A stretch of DNA of 36,774 bases from assembly GCF_035712445.1 (NCBI RefSeq), contig NZ_DASTAT010000127.1, forward strand, positions 1 through 36,774, given 5' to 3'. Source of the stretch: Oligoflexus sp. (GTDB lineage Bacteria > Bdellovibrionota_B > Oligoflexia > Oligoflexales > Oligoflexaceae). The notes beneath the pieces were generated by a model, which made no database searches, had not been told where the DNA came from, and saw only the letters and a list, made by a program, of their open reading frames with translations. The translations under genes and the position numbers were made by a program. Position 1 is the first letter of the stretch. Each line of letters begins with the position of its first letter. Below, in pieces: positions 7,584 to 15,604 of the stretch.

Positions 7584-8566
7584 GACGGCTCCCTGGCTGT
7601 TTGCAGCGCATCAATAATGCTGGCGAGGTCATCCTCTTGGATCGCAAGATCGACCAGCGGCGCCACGCGCAGTATCTTCAGAATGGTTTCACTGACATCA
7701 TCCTTGGGCACGGAGAGGACCAGAGTACTCGCTTCCTCGCCTTCCGCTTTCGCATGCGGGCACACCTGAAGGATGGCCGCTTTCATCGCTTCATCTTTGA
7801 TGCCAAGCCTGATTTTTCGCGTTTGCGCATAGCGGCTCGTGATATCGGTAAGGCGGCCGGAGAAAACGAGTTCGCCGTCGCGCAGGATCAGAAGGCGTTC
7901 GCAGAGGGCCGTGACATCCTCCATATAGTGACTGGTCAGGATCATGGCCGGTTGAAAGGTGCGGCGGTATTCGTGCAAAAAGTTGCGAATGGCTCTTTGG
8001 GAGCCGATATCCAGACCGATGGTCGGTTCATCCAGAAAAATCACTTTGGGCTGATGCAGCAGCGCGGCGATGAGTTCGAATTTCATGCGCTCCCCAAGGC
8101 TCAGACGGCGGATCTGTGTCTTCAGGAGTTTGCGCAGATCCAGGGTATCGAGGAAATAATCGAGACGCTTCTGATAATCCTTCGGATCTATGCGATAGAT
8201 TTCCTGCAAAAGGAGCAGACTGTCAGCCGCGGGCAGATCGGGCCAGAGCTGAGATTTCTGGCCCAGGATCAAGGCGATCTGGTGCTTGAACTGAGCTTTT
8301 CTCTGCCAGGGCACAAAGCCCTGCACGTCAGCGGTCCCGGAGCTGGGATGCATGATGCCGGCCAGCATCTTGATCAGTGTGGTTTTCCCGGCCCCATTGG
8401 CCCCGAGCAAACCGACGATTTCACCGGGTGCCACTTCAAAGGATATAGGTCGAAGGGCATGCCGATCCAGCCAACGCCGGTGGAAGAGGCTTTTGATGGA
8501 ACCCATGAGCCCTGGGTCTTTTTCATGAATGCGATAGGTTTTCGACAGGTTTTGAACCCGAATCAC
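7580..8566 (-). CDS. ABC transporter ATP-binding protein
   Basis: 328 aa from a GTG at 8566, giving MIRVQNLSKTY, the usual family start, with GTGAGGA 5 bases upstream. The longer open frame to 8695 adds a poorly conserved leader. Walker A is GANGAGKTTLIK, the ABC signature is the variant LSLGERMKFE, Walker B is VIFLDEPTIGLD and the H-loop His is in LTSHYMEDV. A C-terminal extension of about 90 residues follows, as in drug and polysaccharide exporter ATPases of the DrrA type. It powers the permease pair downstream and is the first gene of the run ATPase-permease-permease-corA-phosphatase. The insert between Walker A and the signature (LILGQKSQLWPDLPAADSL) is typical of ATPases paired with ABC2_membrane_6 permeases. 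Confidence 0.92.
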   Translation of the reverse strand: MIRVQNLSKTYRIHEKDPGLMGSIKSLFHRRWLDRHALRPISFEVAPGEIVGLLGANGAGKTTLIKMLAGIMHPSSGTADVQGFVPWQRKAQFKHQIALILGQKSQLWPDLPAADSLLLLQEIYRIDPKDYQKRLDYFLDTLDLRKLLKTQIRRLSLGERMKFELIAALLHQPKVIFLDEPTIGLDIGSQRAIRNFLHEYRRTFQPAMILTSHYMEDVTALCERLLILRDGELVFSGRLTDITSRYAQTRKIRLGIKDEAMKAAILQVCPHAKAEGEEASTLVLSVPKDDVSETILKILRVAPLVDLAIQEDDLASIIDALQTAREPS

Positions 8567-8662
8567 GACGATCCTCACTGCTGTTCGAGTATCTCGCATC
8601 ATAGCACCAAAATTTGAGCTTTGACTGCTCTTGCTGAAAGCGGCAGGGTGACATGGTTTGGT

Positions 8663-8715
8663 CACTCTGTTGAAAATATTTGGGGACAGAGTCATCAGAG
8701 TGAGCTGTCCTCACT
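8663..8715. other. Three overlapping dyads in the divergent intergenic region
   Basis: The 214-base region between the ABC ATPase start and the HEAT-protein start carries CACTCTG (8663-8669) with CAGAGTG (8696-8702), CTCTGT (8665-8670) with ACAGAG (8686-8691), and AGTGAG (8699-8704) with CTCACT (8710-8715). The arms overlap, so on RNA they would be mutually exclusive, or they may be a repeated operator. No function is known and chance cannot be excluded for arms of 6-7 bases. Confidence 0.35.
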
Positions 8716-8780
8716 TGCAGTCTTCGCGGAAACTTGCTAATTCCGAAGCAACACTCAAATCACTTGTGGGCAAGGGTTTC

Positions 8781-10580
8781 ATGACTCTTCGTCGAATACT
8801 TGTTAGCCTTGGAATCCTGGCGGCGCTCGCTGGAGCGGCTCTCTTGCTGCTGCCGTCAGCGATGAAGCCTGTGAAATCCGTCGAAGCCAAGCCGCGCGAA
8901 GACTTTCCGGCTCGGTCGTTTGAATTTTCCTATGAATCCCAAAGCTATCTGAATCCGACCTTGCCTTCTGCAGCCGGCAAAGGCCAGGGTCTGACGATCG
9001 CCTGTGAATCCAGGGGGCTTATGCACCTTGGCCGGCCGCGGGCCATGACCCTGCACTTTCTTTTTGAATTCACATCTGTGCTCTGTGGCGGGGTCAACGT
9101 CATGAGTGAACGCGGCCTCGCGCGTACGGTTCACTATTCCCGTGAATTTCTGGCCTCAGAGGATGCCATGCAGCGCGCGACGGAAGACCCGGCGCTGGCC
9201 ATTGCCCGCAGTCTTTTTTTGCCCATGGATCTGGGTCAAAAGTCACGCTGGTCGGACGATCGGAGTTTTGATGAGCTGCGAATTGAAGGACGCATCACGC
9301 CTGAATTGGCCTGGGTCATGGATAAGGGGCAGGTGCAGTGGACGAAAAAATTCTCGGGTCCAGTGCCCGGGGATGAAGGGGCGAGAGGACTTTCGCAGTC
9401 GCTTCAGTACCAGGTCGGGGCGCGGAGTGAGGTGAGTGAACCGATGGAATGGGGACTCCTGCAGCTCGATGGCCATGAACAGAGCGTTTCCCTTCAGAAC
9501 CAAAATCTGGTGGCGCGCACGGATATCACTGTTCGTCTGGTGCGGACCAGCGTATCGGATGCCAGGGCTTTGCGGGATCTTTGGGCCGACACGGAGATCA
9601 ATCGTCCGGCAGCCGCCCCGCGGATCATGAGCAGCGCGGACAAGGACAGGATCCTGCAGCGCTGGCGTCACTTCCGTGATCGGGAAGGTCAGAATCCAGC
9701 GCGAGGTGCCAATGAAGAGAGTCAGGATGAGTATCTGGAACTGAAAAAGGCGCTGCGTGACGAGCCTTCACTGGCTGATGAGCTCGTGGATGATTTCAAC
9801 GATATGGATCCTGCGAGCAGTGCCTTCGCCACGCTTTCCGGCGCCTTGATCTATTCAGGAGAAGCCGCGGCTTTGAATGCTTTTGTCAGAAAAGCGCTTG
9901 AGCATAAGAATGAAATGGAATGGCAGAGCCGAGCCTTGCCGATGATAGGCCTCGCTCCGGTCCCCACAGCGCAGAGCTGGACGTATTTGGAAACCATGCG
10001 CAAGCAGGCCAATGAAGCGAACCTGAAAAGTGCCGCCGAGCTGGGCATGGGAACGCATCTGAAGCATGGGTTTCAGGACGGGAATTTCGTGGCCGAGATT
10101 CAGATCCGTATGGAAAATGCGCGGACCCAGGACGAACGCCTTCATTTATTGGATGTGGTGGGAAATGCCGGCCTGGATCAATTCTTCCCTTTGATACGCT
10201 CGTGGCTGCCATCGGCCTCGCCGGTCCTGCGGATTCGCATTGTGCAGGCTTTGCGTTTTATGCTGAGGCCCGACGCGGAAATGCTGCTTATGCAGCTGGC
10301 TGCTGATGCCGAGCCGGAATTGGCGCTCGGCGCTTTGCAGAGTCTGCGCGAGCGTCAGGTTTCGAATGCTTCGATACCCCTTCTTTTACACATTCTAAGC
10401 AGCCGTTCGGATGATCGCATCCGGCTTCAGGCTTTGGAGAATCTTTACGAGGCCAGGCATTTGGATGCCGATCTTCTGCCGAAGATTCAGCGAATACGCT
10501 CCGGGCTGAGCCTGAGTGCGGCCCTGGCAGCGGCCTGGAATCAAATCGAGAAAGACTGGGTGGATCCGGTGGAAACCTGA
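8781..10580 (+). CDS. Membrane-anchored HEAT-repeat protein resembling the vitellogenin N-terminal module
   Basis: 599 aa from the ATG at 8781 (AAGGG about 6 bases upstream); the open frame extends to 8658 without a better start. A single N-terminal hydrophobic segment (about 6-27) anchors or exports it. Residues 35-300 are rich in beta-strand patterns (ARSFEFSYESQSYLNP onward). Residues about 330-590 are alpha-helical repeats, clearest in DERLHLLDVVGNAGLDQFFP, followed by further helical pairs spaced by about 30-40 residues. The order beta sheet then helical superhelix, the size near 600 residues and the LLxxxGNAG repeat signature resemble the lipovitellin/MTP N-terminal lipid-transfer module. 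That is pattern recognition and not a search result; a plain HEAT scaffold is the alternative. The next gene, 29 bases downstream, encodes a secreted beta-rich protein. Confidence 0.6.
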   Translation: MTLRRILVSLGILAALAGAALLLLPSAMKPVKSVEAKPREDFPARSFEFSYESQSYLNPTLPSAAGKGQGLTIACESRGLMHLGRPRAMTLHFLFEFTSVLCGGVNVMSERGLARTVHYSREFLASEDAMQRATEDPALAIARSLFLPMDLGQKSRWSDDRSFDELRIEGRITPELAWVMDKGQVQWTKKFSGPVPGDEGARGLSQSLQYQVGARSEVSEPMEWGLLQLDGHEQSVSLQNQNLVARTDITVRLVRTSVSDARALRDLWADTEINRPAAAPRIMSSADKDRILQRWRHFRDREGQNPARGANEESQDEYLELKKALRDEPSLADELVDDFNDMDPASSAFATLSGALIYSGEAAALNAFVRKALEHKNEMEWQSRALPMIGLAPVPTAQSWTYLETMRKQANEANLKSAAELGMGTHLKHGFQDGNFVAEIQIRMENARTQDERLHLLDVVGNAGLDQFFPLIRSWLPSASPVLRIRIVQALRFMLRPDAEMLLMQLAADAEPELALGALQSLRERQVSNASIPLLLHILSSRSDDRIRLQALENLYEARHLDADLLPKIQRIRSGLSLSAALAAAWNQIEKDWVDPVET

Positions 10581-10609
10581 TCCGGTTTTTTAACAAAGGG
10601 AGATTGGTT

Positions 10610-11449
10610 ATGCAAAAGTTTTGGATGGCAGCAGGGGCTTTGGTTCTGATGACCAGCGAAATGTCCGCCGCTGAAAAATGCCGCGACTGGGGCTGGCAAA
10701 CGGGCAGTCGCCGCACCGCGCAGTTTGGTCTGAACGCGGATCTTTGCCTGAGCGCGCAGAACCCACAGGCTATCGTGAATGAAGTGAAGGCGAGCGGGGA
10801 AGCGGAAGGCTATCTGCTCGACAAACGCATCCCGCTTTTGCGAACCGAAGCCGGCACCCGCAATCATCAAGGCCAGGCCCTGGAACTGAGCGCTGGAGTT
10901 TTCGTGGTGGGACAGAAGGTCTGGAGCCCAGCCATGAATGTGAACCAGCCCTCTTATGCGCAGAGCTTTAATCTGCCGGCGTTGGACGTGGAATTCCCCT
11001 ATCGCGTTCAGCTCGGTCCCATCGGTGTGAAGGTTGCGGCGGGCTTGCGCGGGAATGCGGGCGTGGATCTGAATGCTTCCGCTGAACTCGCCCAGCTTCA
11101 GGCCCGCATGGTGCCGCATCTTGATACCAGCGGTTATGCACAGGCGGATATCGACCTTTGGCTCGCGCATGTGGGAGCGGAAGGTACGCTGCTCTTCGCC
11201 CGAGGCAACATCAACCTTGGTGCTTCCACTCAGGTGGTGCTGCGCGATCAGGCTGCGGTACTCACAGGATCCGTGCAGGGGCTTTACGAGCTGCGCGCTC
11301 TGGATGGTCGCCTGAATGTTTATGCCGATACCAAAGCCGCGCGTCGCCGCGGTGTCCACAGCTGGGAACGCCAGCTGATTGGTTTTGATGGATATGCTCT
11401 GCAAGGCAGCATGTTTGAAGCTTCCATCCCCGAGCTGGTGATTTATTAA
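10610..11449 (+). CDS. Secreted beta-rich protein of unknown function
   Basis: 279 aa from the ATG at 10610, with AGGGAG about 6 bases upstream. The Sec signal peptide is MQKFWMAAGALVLMTSEMSA, with cleavage likely near SAA-EK. The mature protein has two N-terminal Cys residues (in EKCRDWGW and ADLCLSAQ) that could form a disulfide. Long alternating polar/hydrophobic strands follow, e.g. VQLGPIGVKVAAGLRGNAGV and GNINLGASTQVVL. It ends ...ELVIY, without the terminal Phe of an outer-membrane barrel, so a periplasmic beta-sheet protein is more likely. Its position 29 bases after the HEAT protein suggests the two work together, perhaps as a split beta-sheet/helical lipid-binding pair (inference). 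I do not recognise the family. Confidence 0.7.
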   Translation: MQKFWMAAGALVLMTSEMSAAEKCRDWGWQTGSRRTAQFGLNADLCLSAQNPQAIVNEVKASGEAEGYLLDKRIPLLRTEAGTRNHQGQALELSAGVFVVGQKVWSPAMNVNQPSYAQSFNLPALDVEFPYRVQLGPIGVKVAAGLRGNAGVDLNASAELAQLQARMVPHLDTSGYAQADIDLWLAHVGAEGTLLFARGNINLGASTQVVLRDQAAVLTGSVQGLYELRALDGRLNVYADTKAARRRGVHSWERQLIGFDGYALQGSMFEASIPELVIY

Positions 11450-11471
11450 GAGCCCAAGCGAAACGATTTTA

Positions 11472-11520
11472 AAGTCGTAAGCGAACATGATTGCTGAGAA
11501 GTTGCGTCGCCTTACGACTT
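11472..11520. repeat. Perfect 10-bp inverted repeat in the RRM gene leader
   Basis: AAGTCGTAAG (11472-11481) is repeated inverted as CTTACGACTT (11511-11520) across a 29-base spacer. It starts 22 bases after the stop codon of the beta-rich protein gene and ends 144 bases before the RRM start codon. No T-run of terminator type follows. Candidates are a long-loop hairpin in the 5' leader of the RRM mRNA, a processing signal, or a protein-binding operator. Confidence 0.6.
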
Positions 11521-11664
11521 ATTCTTGCCTTCTTCCCGTTATTGCCTATCTATTTGCAAGGGAGCGTGTTAAGGTCCCGTTATCGCATTCCTGCGCTTCT
11601 ATCGAGCCTGTAAGTAATTCTGCTTGTTTTCTCTTTAGCCGCCGATGCATTCTGGAGGCCCCCC

Positions 11665-11964
11665 ATGGGCAAAAATTTATATGTTGGTAATCTCGCTTAT
11701 TCCGTTAATGATGCAACGCTGATGGATGCGTTCAATCAATACGGAGAAGTTGGATCGGCCAAGGTCATCATGGATCGTGAAACAGGTCGTAGCAAAGGCT
11801 TCGGCTTTGTCGAAATGATCGATGCCCAGGACGCGGCCATGGCTATGGATAAGCTGAATGGCAGAAATTATGATGGTCGTCCCATGACTGTCAATGAAGC
11901 CAGACCGTCTGTCCCCCGCAGCTATAACAGCAGCTCGTCGGGCCGGAATGGTCAGGGTTATTGA
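11665..11964 (+). CDS. Single-RRM RNA-binding protein
   Basis: 99 aa from the ATG at 11665, with GGAGG upstream. One RNA-recognition motif fills residues 3-80: RNP2 LYVGNL at 5-10 and RNP1 KGFGFVEM at 44-51, with the aromatic residues that stack on RNA (Tyr6, Phe46, Phe48). A short Ser/Gly/Asn tail (from SVPRSYNSSSS) replaces the long glycine-rich tail of some relatives. Such small RRM proteins occur in cyanobacteria and many proteobacteria and are often cold-induced; whether this one is cannot be told. It is monocistronic: a structured leader precedes it and a strong terminator follows. Confidence 0.95.
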   Translation: MGKNLYVGNLAYSVNDATLMDAFNQYGEVGSAKVIMDRETGRSKGFGFVEMIDAQDAAMAMDKLNGRNYDGRPMTVNEARPSVPRSYNSSSSGRNGQGY

Positions 11965-11986
11965 TTTCCTGATGAATTAGGAAATC
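11963..11986 (+). other. Hairpin overlapping the RRM stop codon
   Basis: GATTTCCT (11963-11970) pairs perfectly with AGGAAATC (11979-11986) over an 8-base loop. The left arm begins inside the TGA stop (11962-11964). Together with the terminator hairpin 6 bases further on it gives a double stem-loop 3' end, which could protect the message from exonucleases. No T-run follows this first stem, so it is not itself a classical terminator. Confidence 0.55.
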
Positions 11987-11991
11987 CAAAG

Positions 11992-12018
11992 AAAAGGCGC
12001 TTCAGGCGTCTTTTTTTT
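11992..12018 (+). terminator. Rho-independent terminator after the RRM gene
   Basis: AAAAGGCGC (11992-12000) pairs with GCGTCTTTT (12006-12014), with one G-U pair, around the loop TTCAG. The run of eight T at 12011-12018 completes a classical intrinsic terminator. Confidence 0.9.
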
Positions 12019-12060
12019 CTGTCTTTTCCTTTGAATATCGCATCCCCTGAGGAGAGTGGA

Positions 12061-12312
12061 ATGGTTGATCTTGCTGCCGACCGAAGAATCGTGGATTTCA
12101 TGGATAAATGGCGCCGGGTTTTTCGAAGCGACGCCGAACTTTTGGAAAAGAATCCGACGACGGAAAGCTTTTTCACCGAAGCGGAAATGCTGAAGACCTT
12201 TCTGAGTGAAAGAGGCGGTTCCCGCAGTCTGGCCTATGCGCTGCGCGTCATGGCTCATATTCCTGGTTTGACCCAGGGACTTAAGCAGACCTTTGCCAGA
12301 GAATGCAACTGA
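12061..12312 (+). CDS. Small hypothetical protein
   Basis: 83 aa from the ATG at 12061, chosen over the earlier in-frame ATG at 12031 because GAGGAGAG lies directly upstream. It is predicted cytoplasmic and helical, with no signal peptide or cysteine motif (one Cys near the C-terminus). The start (MVDLAADRRIVDFMDKWRRV) is charged and the tail ends ...QTFARECN. No family recognised. The last 32 bases overlap the 3' end of cobS on the other strand. A strong ribosome site directly after a terminator supports a real, separately transcribed small gene. Confidence 0.6.
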   Translation: MVDLAADRRIVDFMDKWRRVFRSDAELLEKNPTTESFFTEAEMLKTFLSERGGSRSLAYALRVMAHIPGLTQGLKQTFARECN

Positions 12313-13036
12313 GCATGAAGCAGCTGAATTCCGTGAGTTTGATGGCCGCTCCCAGGCAATCCCCGGTCAAGCCCTCCAATTTTTTCTGCAGATAGTATCT
12401 GATGGCGACAAAAATCAGAATGAAGACAAGAAAAAACAGGACGAGCCGGGCATCAGGCAGAAGCCAGGCTGTCAGCAGCAGCGGCCATAACGGAAGAAGG
12501 ACCCGCCAGCCCCGGAAGGACTGTGGGATGAATCCCTCGGATCGGCTGCCTGCGTGATTCAAATAGGGCAGAGAGCCGAGCAAAGGAATCACGATGCTGC
12601 GGCTCAGAATGGTGCTTAAAAGCAGGGCGGTCGCCTTTTGGTTCAGGGCTGTTTCCTTCAAGGCGAGAAAACTTCCGCCCAGGACCAGTATCAAGGCCAG
12701 CACTCCATAACTTCCGACCCTTGGATCCTTCATGATTTCCAGGCGGCGGCTCGCCGTTTGTCCCCCTAGCATTCCATCCGCAAAATCCGCAAGGCCATCC
12801 TCATGCATACCGCCCGATAAAAGACAGGGAAAAATCAGAGCCCAGAAAAGGGCGAGCTCGACGCTCATGACGCGTGAGGCCAGCAGGAATATTCCATACT
12901 GCAGGCCGCCGATGCACCAACCCAAAAGAGGAAGCTGCAGACTGGCCCGGGTGAAGGCATCTGCCGGCAAAGTCCAGGGTATGGGAATGCGGGTGAAGCA
13001 CACGATGGCCGCAAGAAAGCTTTGAATGGCTTTCAT
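12281..13036 (-). CDS. cobS: Adenosylcobinamide-GDP ribazoletransferase (cobalamin synthase)
   Basis: 251 aa from the ATG at 13036, overlapping the cobT stop as ATGA. This inner-membrane enzyme joins adenosylcobinamide-GDP with alpha-ribazole (or its 5'-phosphate) to give cobalamin (or its phosphate). The family signature GGMHEDGLADFADG with its acidic metal-binding residues and the motif IMKDPRVGSYG are present, along with several membrane helices. The length is normal for CobS. It is the last gene of the cob operon, and its 3' end overlaps the convergent small orphan by 32 bases. Confidence 0.95.
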   Translation of the reverse strand: MKAIQSFLAAIVCFTRIPIPWTLPADAFTRASLQLPLLGWCIGGLQYGIFLLASRVMSVELALFWALIFPCLLSGGMHEDGLADFADGMLGGQTASRRLEIMKDPRVGSYGVLALILVLGGSFLALKETALNQKATALLLSTILSRSIVIPLLGSLPYLNHAGSRSEGFIPQSFRGWRVLLPLWPLLLTAWLLPDARLVLFFLVFILIFVAIRYYLQKKLEGLTGDCLGAAIKLTEFSCFMLSCILWQRSA

Positions 13037-14070
13037 GAGGGCCCAGGTCCCGCGACTTCCGCACTGGCAAAGGTGGCCATTTCCGAAAGAATGGCAGCCG
13101 CGGATCGAAGCAGCGGCAAAGCCAGGGCGGCTCCGGTGCCCTCGCCCAGGCGCATCTGAAGATCAAGGAGCGGTGCGACTTCAAGATGCTGCAGAAGTGC
13201 TGCGTGGCCAGCGGCCGCGGAACGATGCGCAAAAATCAAATAGGTTTTGACCTCGGGACAGAATTTCACCGCGACAAGAACGGCTGCGCTTGCAATGAGT
13301 CCATCAACCAGGATCAGCATTCTTTCTTCCGCTGCGGCCAGGGTCGCGCCTGCGATCATAGCCAGTTCAAATCCACCGAATACGCGCAGCGCCTCCATGG
13401 GATCTTTGATGCGCCCATGCTTGCTCAGAACCTGCTCCAGACACCCCTTTTTATTCCGCAGCTGCTCATCATCACAGCCGGCGCCACGACTCACAGCATC
13501 CTGCAAAGGAATATCACAGAGACAATGAATCAAAAGAGCCGCAGATGAAGAATTGCCTATGCCCATTTCCCCAAACGCCACCGTATTGCAGCCATCTGCT
13601 TTGAGCGCGCGTACAGAGTCGGCCCCGGCCTTCAGAGCTTGTTCCAGCTCTTCGGCAGACATCGCGGCTTCGTTCAACATGTTCCGGGTCCCGGGCCCCA
13701 GCCGGCGATCCTGAACAGAGGGCCACGGTGTTGGCTCCAAAGTTCCTGCATTGATCAGGTGCAGATCCCAACCCAGCTCACGCGTCAGAACATTGATCGC
13801 GGCCCCGCCTTGCGAAAAATTCCGCACCATGGCTCCGGTCACGCTTTGCGGATAGGGACTGACGCCTGCCCTGGCGATGCCGTGATCAGCCGCAAAGACG
13901 AGCAGGCTCGGTCTTTCAATGCGTGGCTTCAAAGTCTTCTGCACAAGGCCGATCTGCAGAGCCAAGGATTCAAGGCGACCCAACGAATGAAGCGGCTTGG
14001 TCTTCTGATCCAGCTCCGCCTGCAGCGTGGGCACAAAATTAAGATCGGGAGCGCTGATATTAAAGTGCAT
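13033..14070 (-). CDS. cobT: Nicotinate-nucleotide-dimethylbenzimidazole phosphoribosyltransferase
   Basis: 345 aa from the ATG at 14070, overlapping the cobQ stop by 11 bases. The enzyme transfers ribose-phosphate from nicotinate mononucleotide to the lower-ligand base, giving the alpha-ribazole phosphate used by CobS. Family blocks include FAADHGIARAGVSPYPQ, FGEMGIGNSSSAALL, SRGAGCDDEQL and the C-terminal LGEGTGAALALPLL, where Glu310 corresponds to the catalytic Glu of Salmonella CobT. The length is standard. It is soluble and cytoplasmic. Confidence 0.96.
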   Translation of the reverse strand: MHFNISAPDLNFVPTLQAELDQKTKPLHSLGRLESLALQIGLVQKTLKPRIERPSLLVFAADHGIARAGVSPYPQSVTGAMVRNFSQGGAAINVLTRELGWDLHLINAGTLEPTPWPSVQDRRLGPGTRNMLNEAAMSAEELEQALKAGADSVRALKADGCNTVAFGEMGIGNSSSAALLIHCLCDIPLQDAVSRGAGCDDEQLRNKKGCLEQVLSKHGRIKDPMEALRVFGGFELAMIAGATLAAAEERMLILVDGLIASAAVLVAVKFCPEVKTYLIFAHRSAAAGHAALLQHLEVAPLLDLQMRLGEGTGAALALPLLRSAAAILSEMATFASAEVAGPGPS

Positions 14071-15604
14071 GGTCTTTCCTTGCCGGCAAATGAAGGAGTT
14101 TCAGGATGGCGTTCATATCAATGTGCTGATCCCAGGTCGCCGCCAGTTCATCAAAGGCCTTCTGCTGGGCCCGCGCCTGGCTGTGTTTGATCGGTGATAA
14201 ACCCTTGACCCGCCTGAGGGCATTGATGGTCGCAAGGCGCAGATGGGTGTTATCGAAGAGCCCATGAATCAGGGTTCCCAGGAAGTTTCCGTTCGCATGC
14301 AGCCAGCCATCGACACTGCCATCCTCGGCATCATAAAGAGCTTTCCCGCCTGGTTCCGAGTCGGATGGCAGCGTCACCTGCCCCATATGAATCTCGTAAC
14401 CTTCGACGGGCGTGCCGCTCATATTCGGCATCCAATGAGGCGCTTTGATGAACTGCATCGACCTCTGCCGCGTGATCTTTTCCGCCGTAAAATGCGTGTG
14501 CACCGGCAGAAGACCGAGGGCCTCGACGCGGGTGACGTCCGCTTCCACCTGCTCGGGATCATCGACATGAAGGCCCATCATCTGATAACCGCCACAGACG
14601 GCCAGCATCGGTTTATGATCCGCCAGGCGCTGTTTTAAAGCCTCATCGAAGCCGCGTTCCCGCAACCAGCGCAGATCATTGATGGTGGCTTTCGAACCGG
14701 GTATGATCACAAGGTCGGCATCCCGGATTTCACGCGGGTCCGTGACATAGGCCACATGGCAATGCTGCTCTTCTTCAAGCTTCGCGAATTCATCATAGTT
14801 GGAAATTCGCGGCAAACGGATCACGGCGATATCAATGCCAAGGGGATCACGACGCAAACGATCCGGCCGCGTATCCAGCCCGAGTGAATCCTCTTCGGCC
14901 ACTCCGTGATGCCGCATGTAAGGCAAAACACCGAACACAGGCTTTTGACTGCGTTCTTCGATAAAGCGGATGCCATCGACGAAGAGCGCGGGATCGCCCC
15001 GAAATTTATTGATCACAAAGCCGGCCACCAGCTCCCGCTCATCCGGATCCAAAAGGTCCACGGTGCCCAGGAGCGAGGCAAAAACACCGCCGCGATCAAT
15101 GTCGCCGACCAGGATCACAGGAGCCTGAACGCTCTTCGCAACGAACATATTCACAATGTCATTGGCTTTCAGATTGACTTCCGCGGGACTGCCGGCGCCT
15201 TCCACGATGACGACATCATGAGTTCGTCTCAGTTGCTCAAGGCTCTTCAGAATAATTTCACGGAGCCGCGGCTTCGCTTCATGATAACTTCCAAAGTGAT
15301 AGCGTCCGGCCGGGCGCCCCAGCACGACCAGCTGCGAGTGACGATCACCCTCGGGCTTCAATAAAAGGGGATTCATATGCACCGTGGCTTCCACGCCTGC
15401 GGCCTCGGCTTGAATCAGCTGCGCCCGTCCGATCTCGCCTCCATCACGCGTGACGCCGGCATTCAGGGCCATGTTCTGCGCTTTAAAAGGCGCGACCTTG
15501 AAACCGCGCTGAGCAAACCAGCGGCAGAGCGCGGTGGCGATCAGACTCTTGCCCACGTTGGAGCTGGTTCCTTGAACCATAAGGACAGGACTTAGGCGGG
15601 GCAT
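14060..15604 (-). CDS. cobQ: Cobyric acid synthase (glutamine-hydrolysing)
   Basis: 514 aa from the ATG at 15604 (GAGGAG about 7 bases upstream); the open frame to 15676 adds a leader overlapping the aminotransferase gene and was rejected. The N-terminal dethiobiotin-synthetase-like ATPase has its P-loop GTSSNVGKS at 12-20. The C-terminal class-I-like glutaminase has nucleophile Cys337 in LAVCGGYQMMG and His447 in GTLIHGLFDN. The enzyme amidates four carboxylates of adenosylcobyrinic acid a,c-diamide to give cobyric acid. It is the only corrin-side amidation enzyme in this operon. The CbiZ product, cobyric acid, is also CobQ's product, so the operon has two possible entry points. Confidence 0.96.
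   Translation of the reverse strand: MPRLSPVLMVQGTSSNVGKSLIATALCRWFAQRGFKVAPFKAQNMALNAGVTRDGGEIGRAQLIQAEAAGVEATVHMNPLLLKPEGDRHSQLVVLGRPAGRYHFGSYHEAKPRLREIILKSLEQLRRTHDVVIVEGAGSPAEVNLKANDIVNMFVAKSVQAPVILVGDIDRGGVFASLLGTVDLLDPDERELVAGFVINKFRGDPALFVDGIRFIEERSQKPVFGVLPYMRHHGVAEEDSLGLDTRPDRLRRDPLGIDIAVIRLPRISNYDEFAKLEEEQHCHVAYVTDPREIRDADLVIIPGSKATINDLRWLRERGFDEALKQRLADHKPMLAVCGGYQMMGLHVDDPEQVEADVTRVEALGLLPVHTHFTAEKITRQRSMQFIKAPHWMPNMSGTPVEGYEIHMGQVTLPSDSEPGGKALYDAEDGSVDGWLHANGNFLGTLIHGLFDNTHLRLATINALRRVKGLSPIKHSQARAQQKAFDELAATWDQHIDMNAILKLLHLPARKDHAL

Noticed and set aside
7601..8617. Plus-strand open frame of about 340 codons opposite the ABC ATPase
   Set aside because: Shadow of a gene with intact Walker motifs; no start signal.
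11487..11690. Small plus-strand frame in the RRM leader
   Set aside because: It overlaps the RRM start in another frame and lacks a good ribosome site. The region is better explained as a leader with an inverted repeat.
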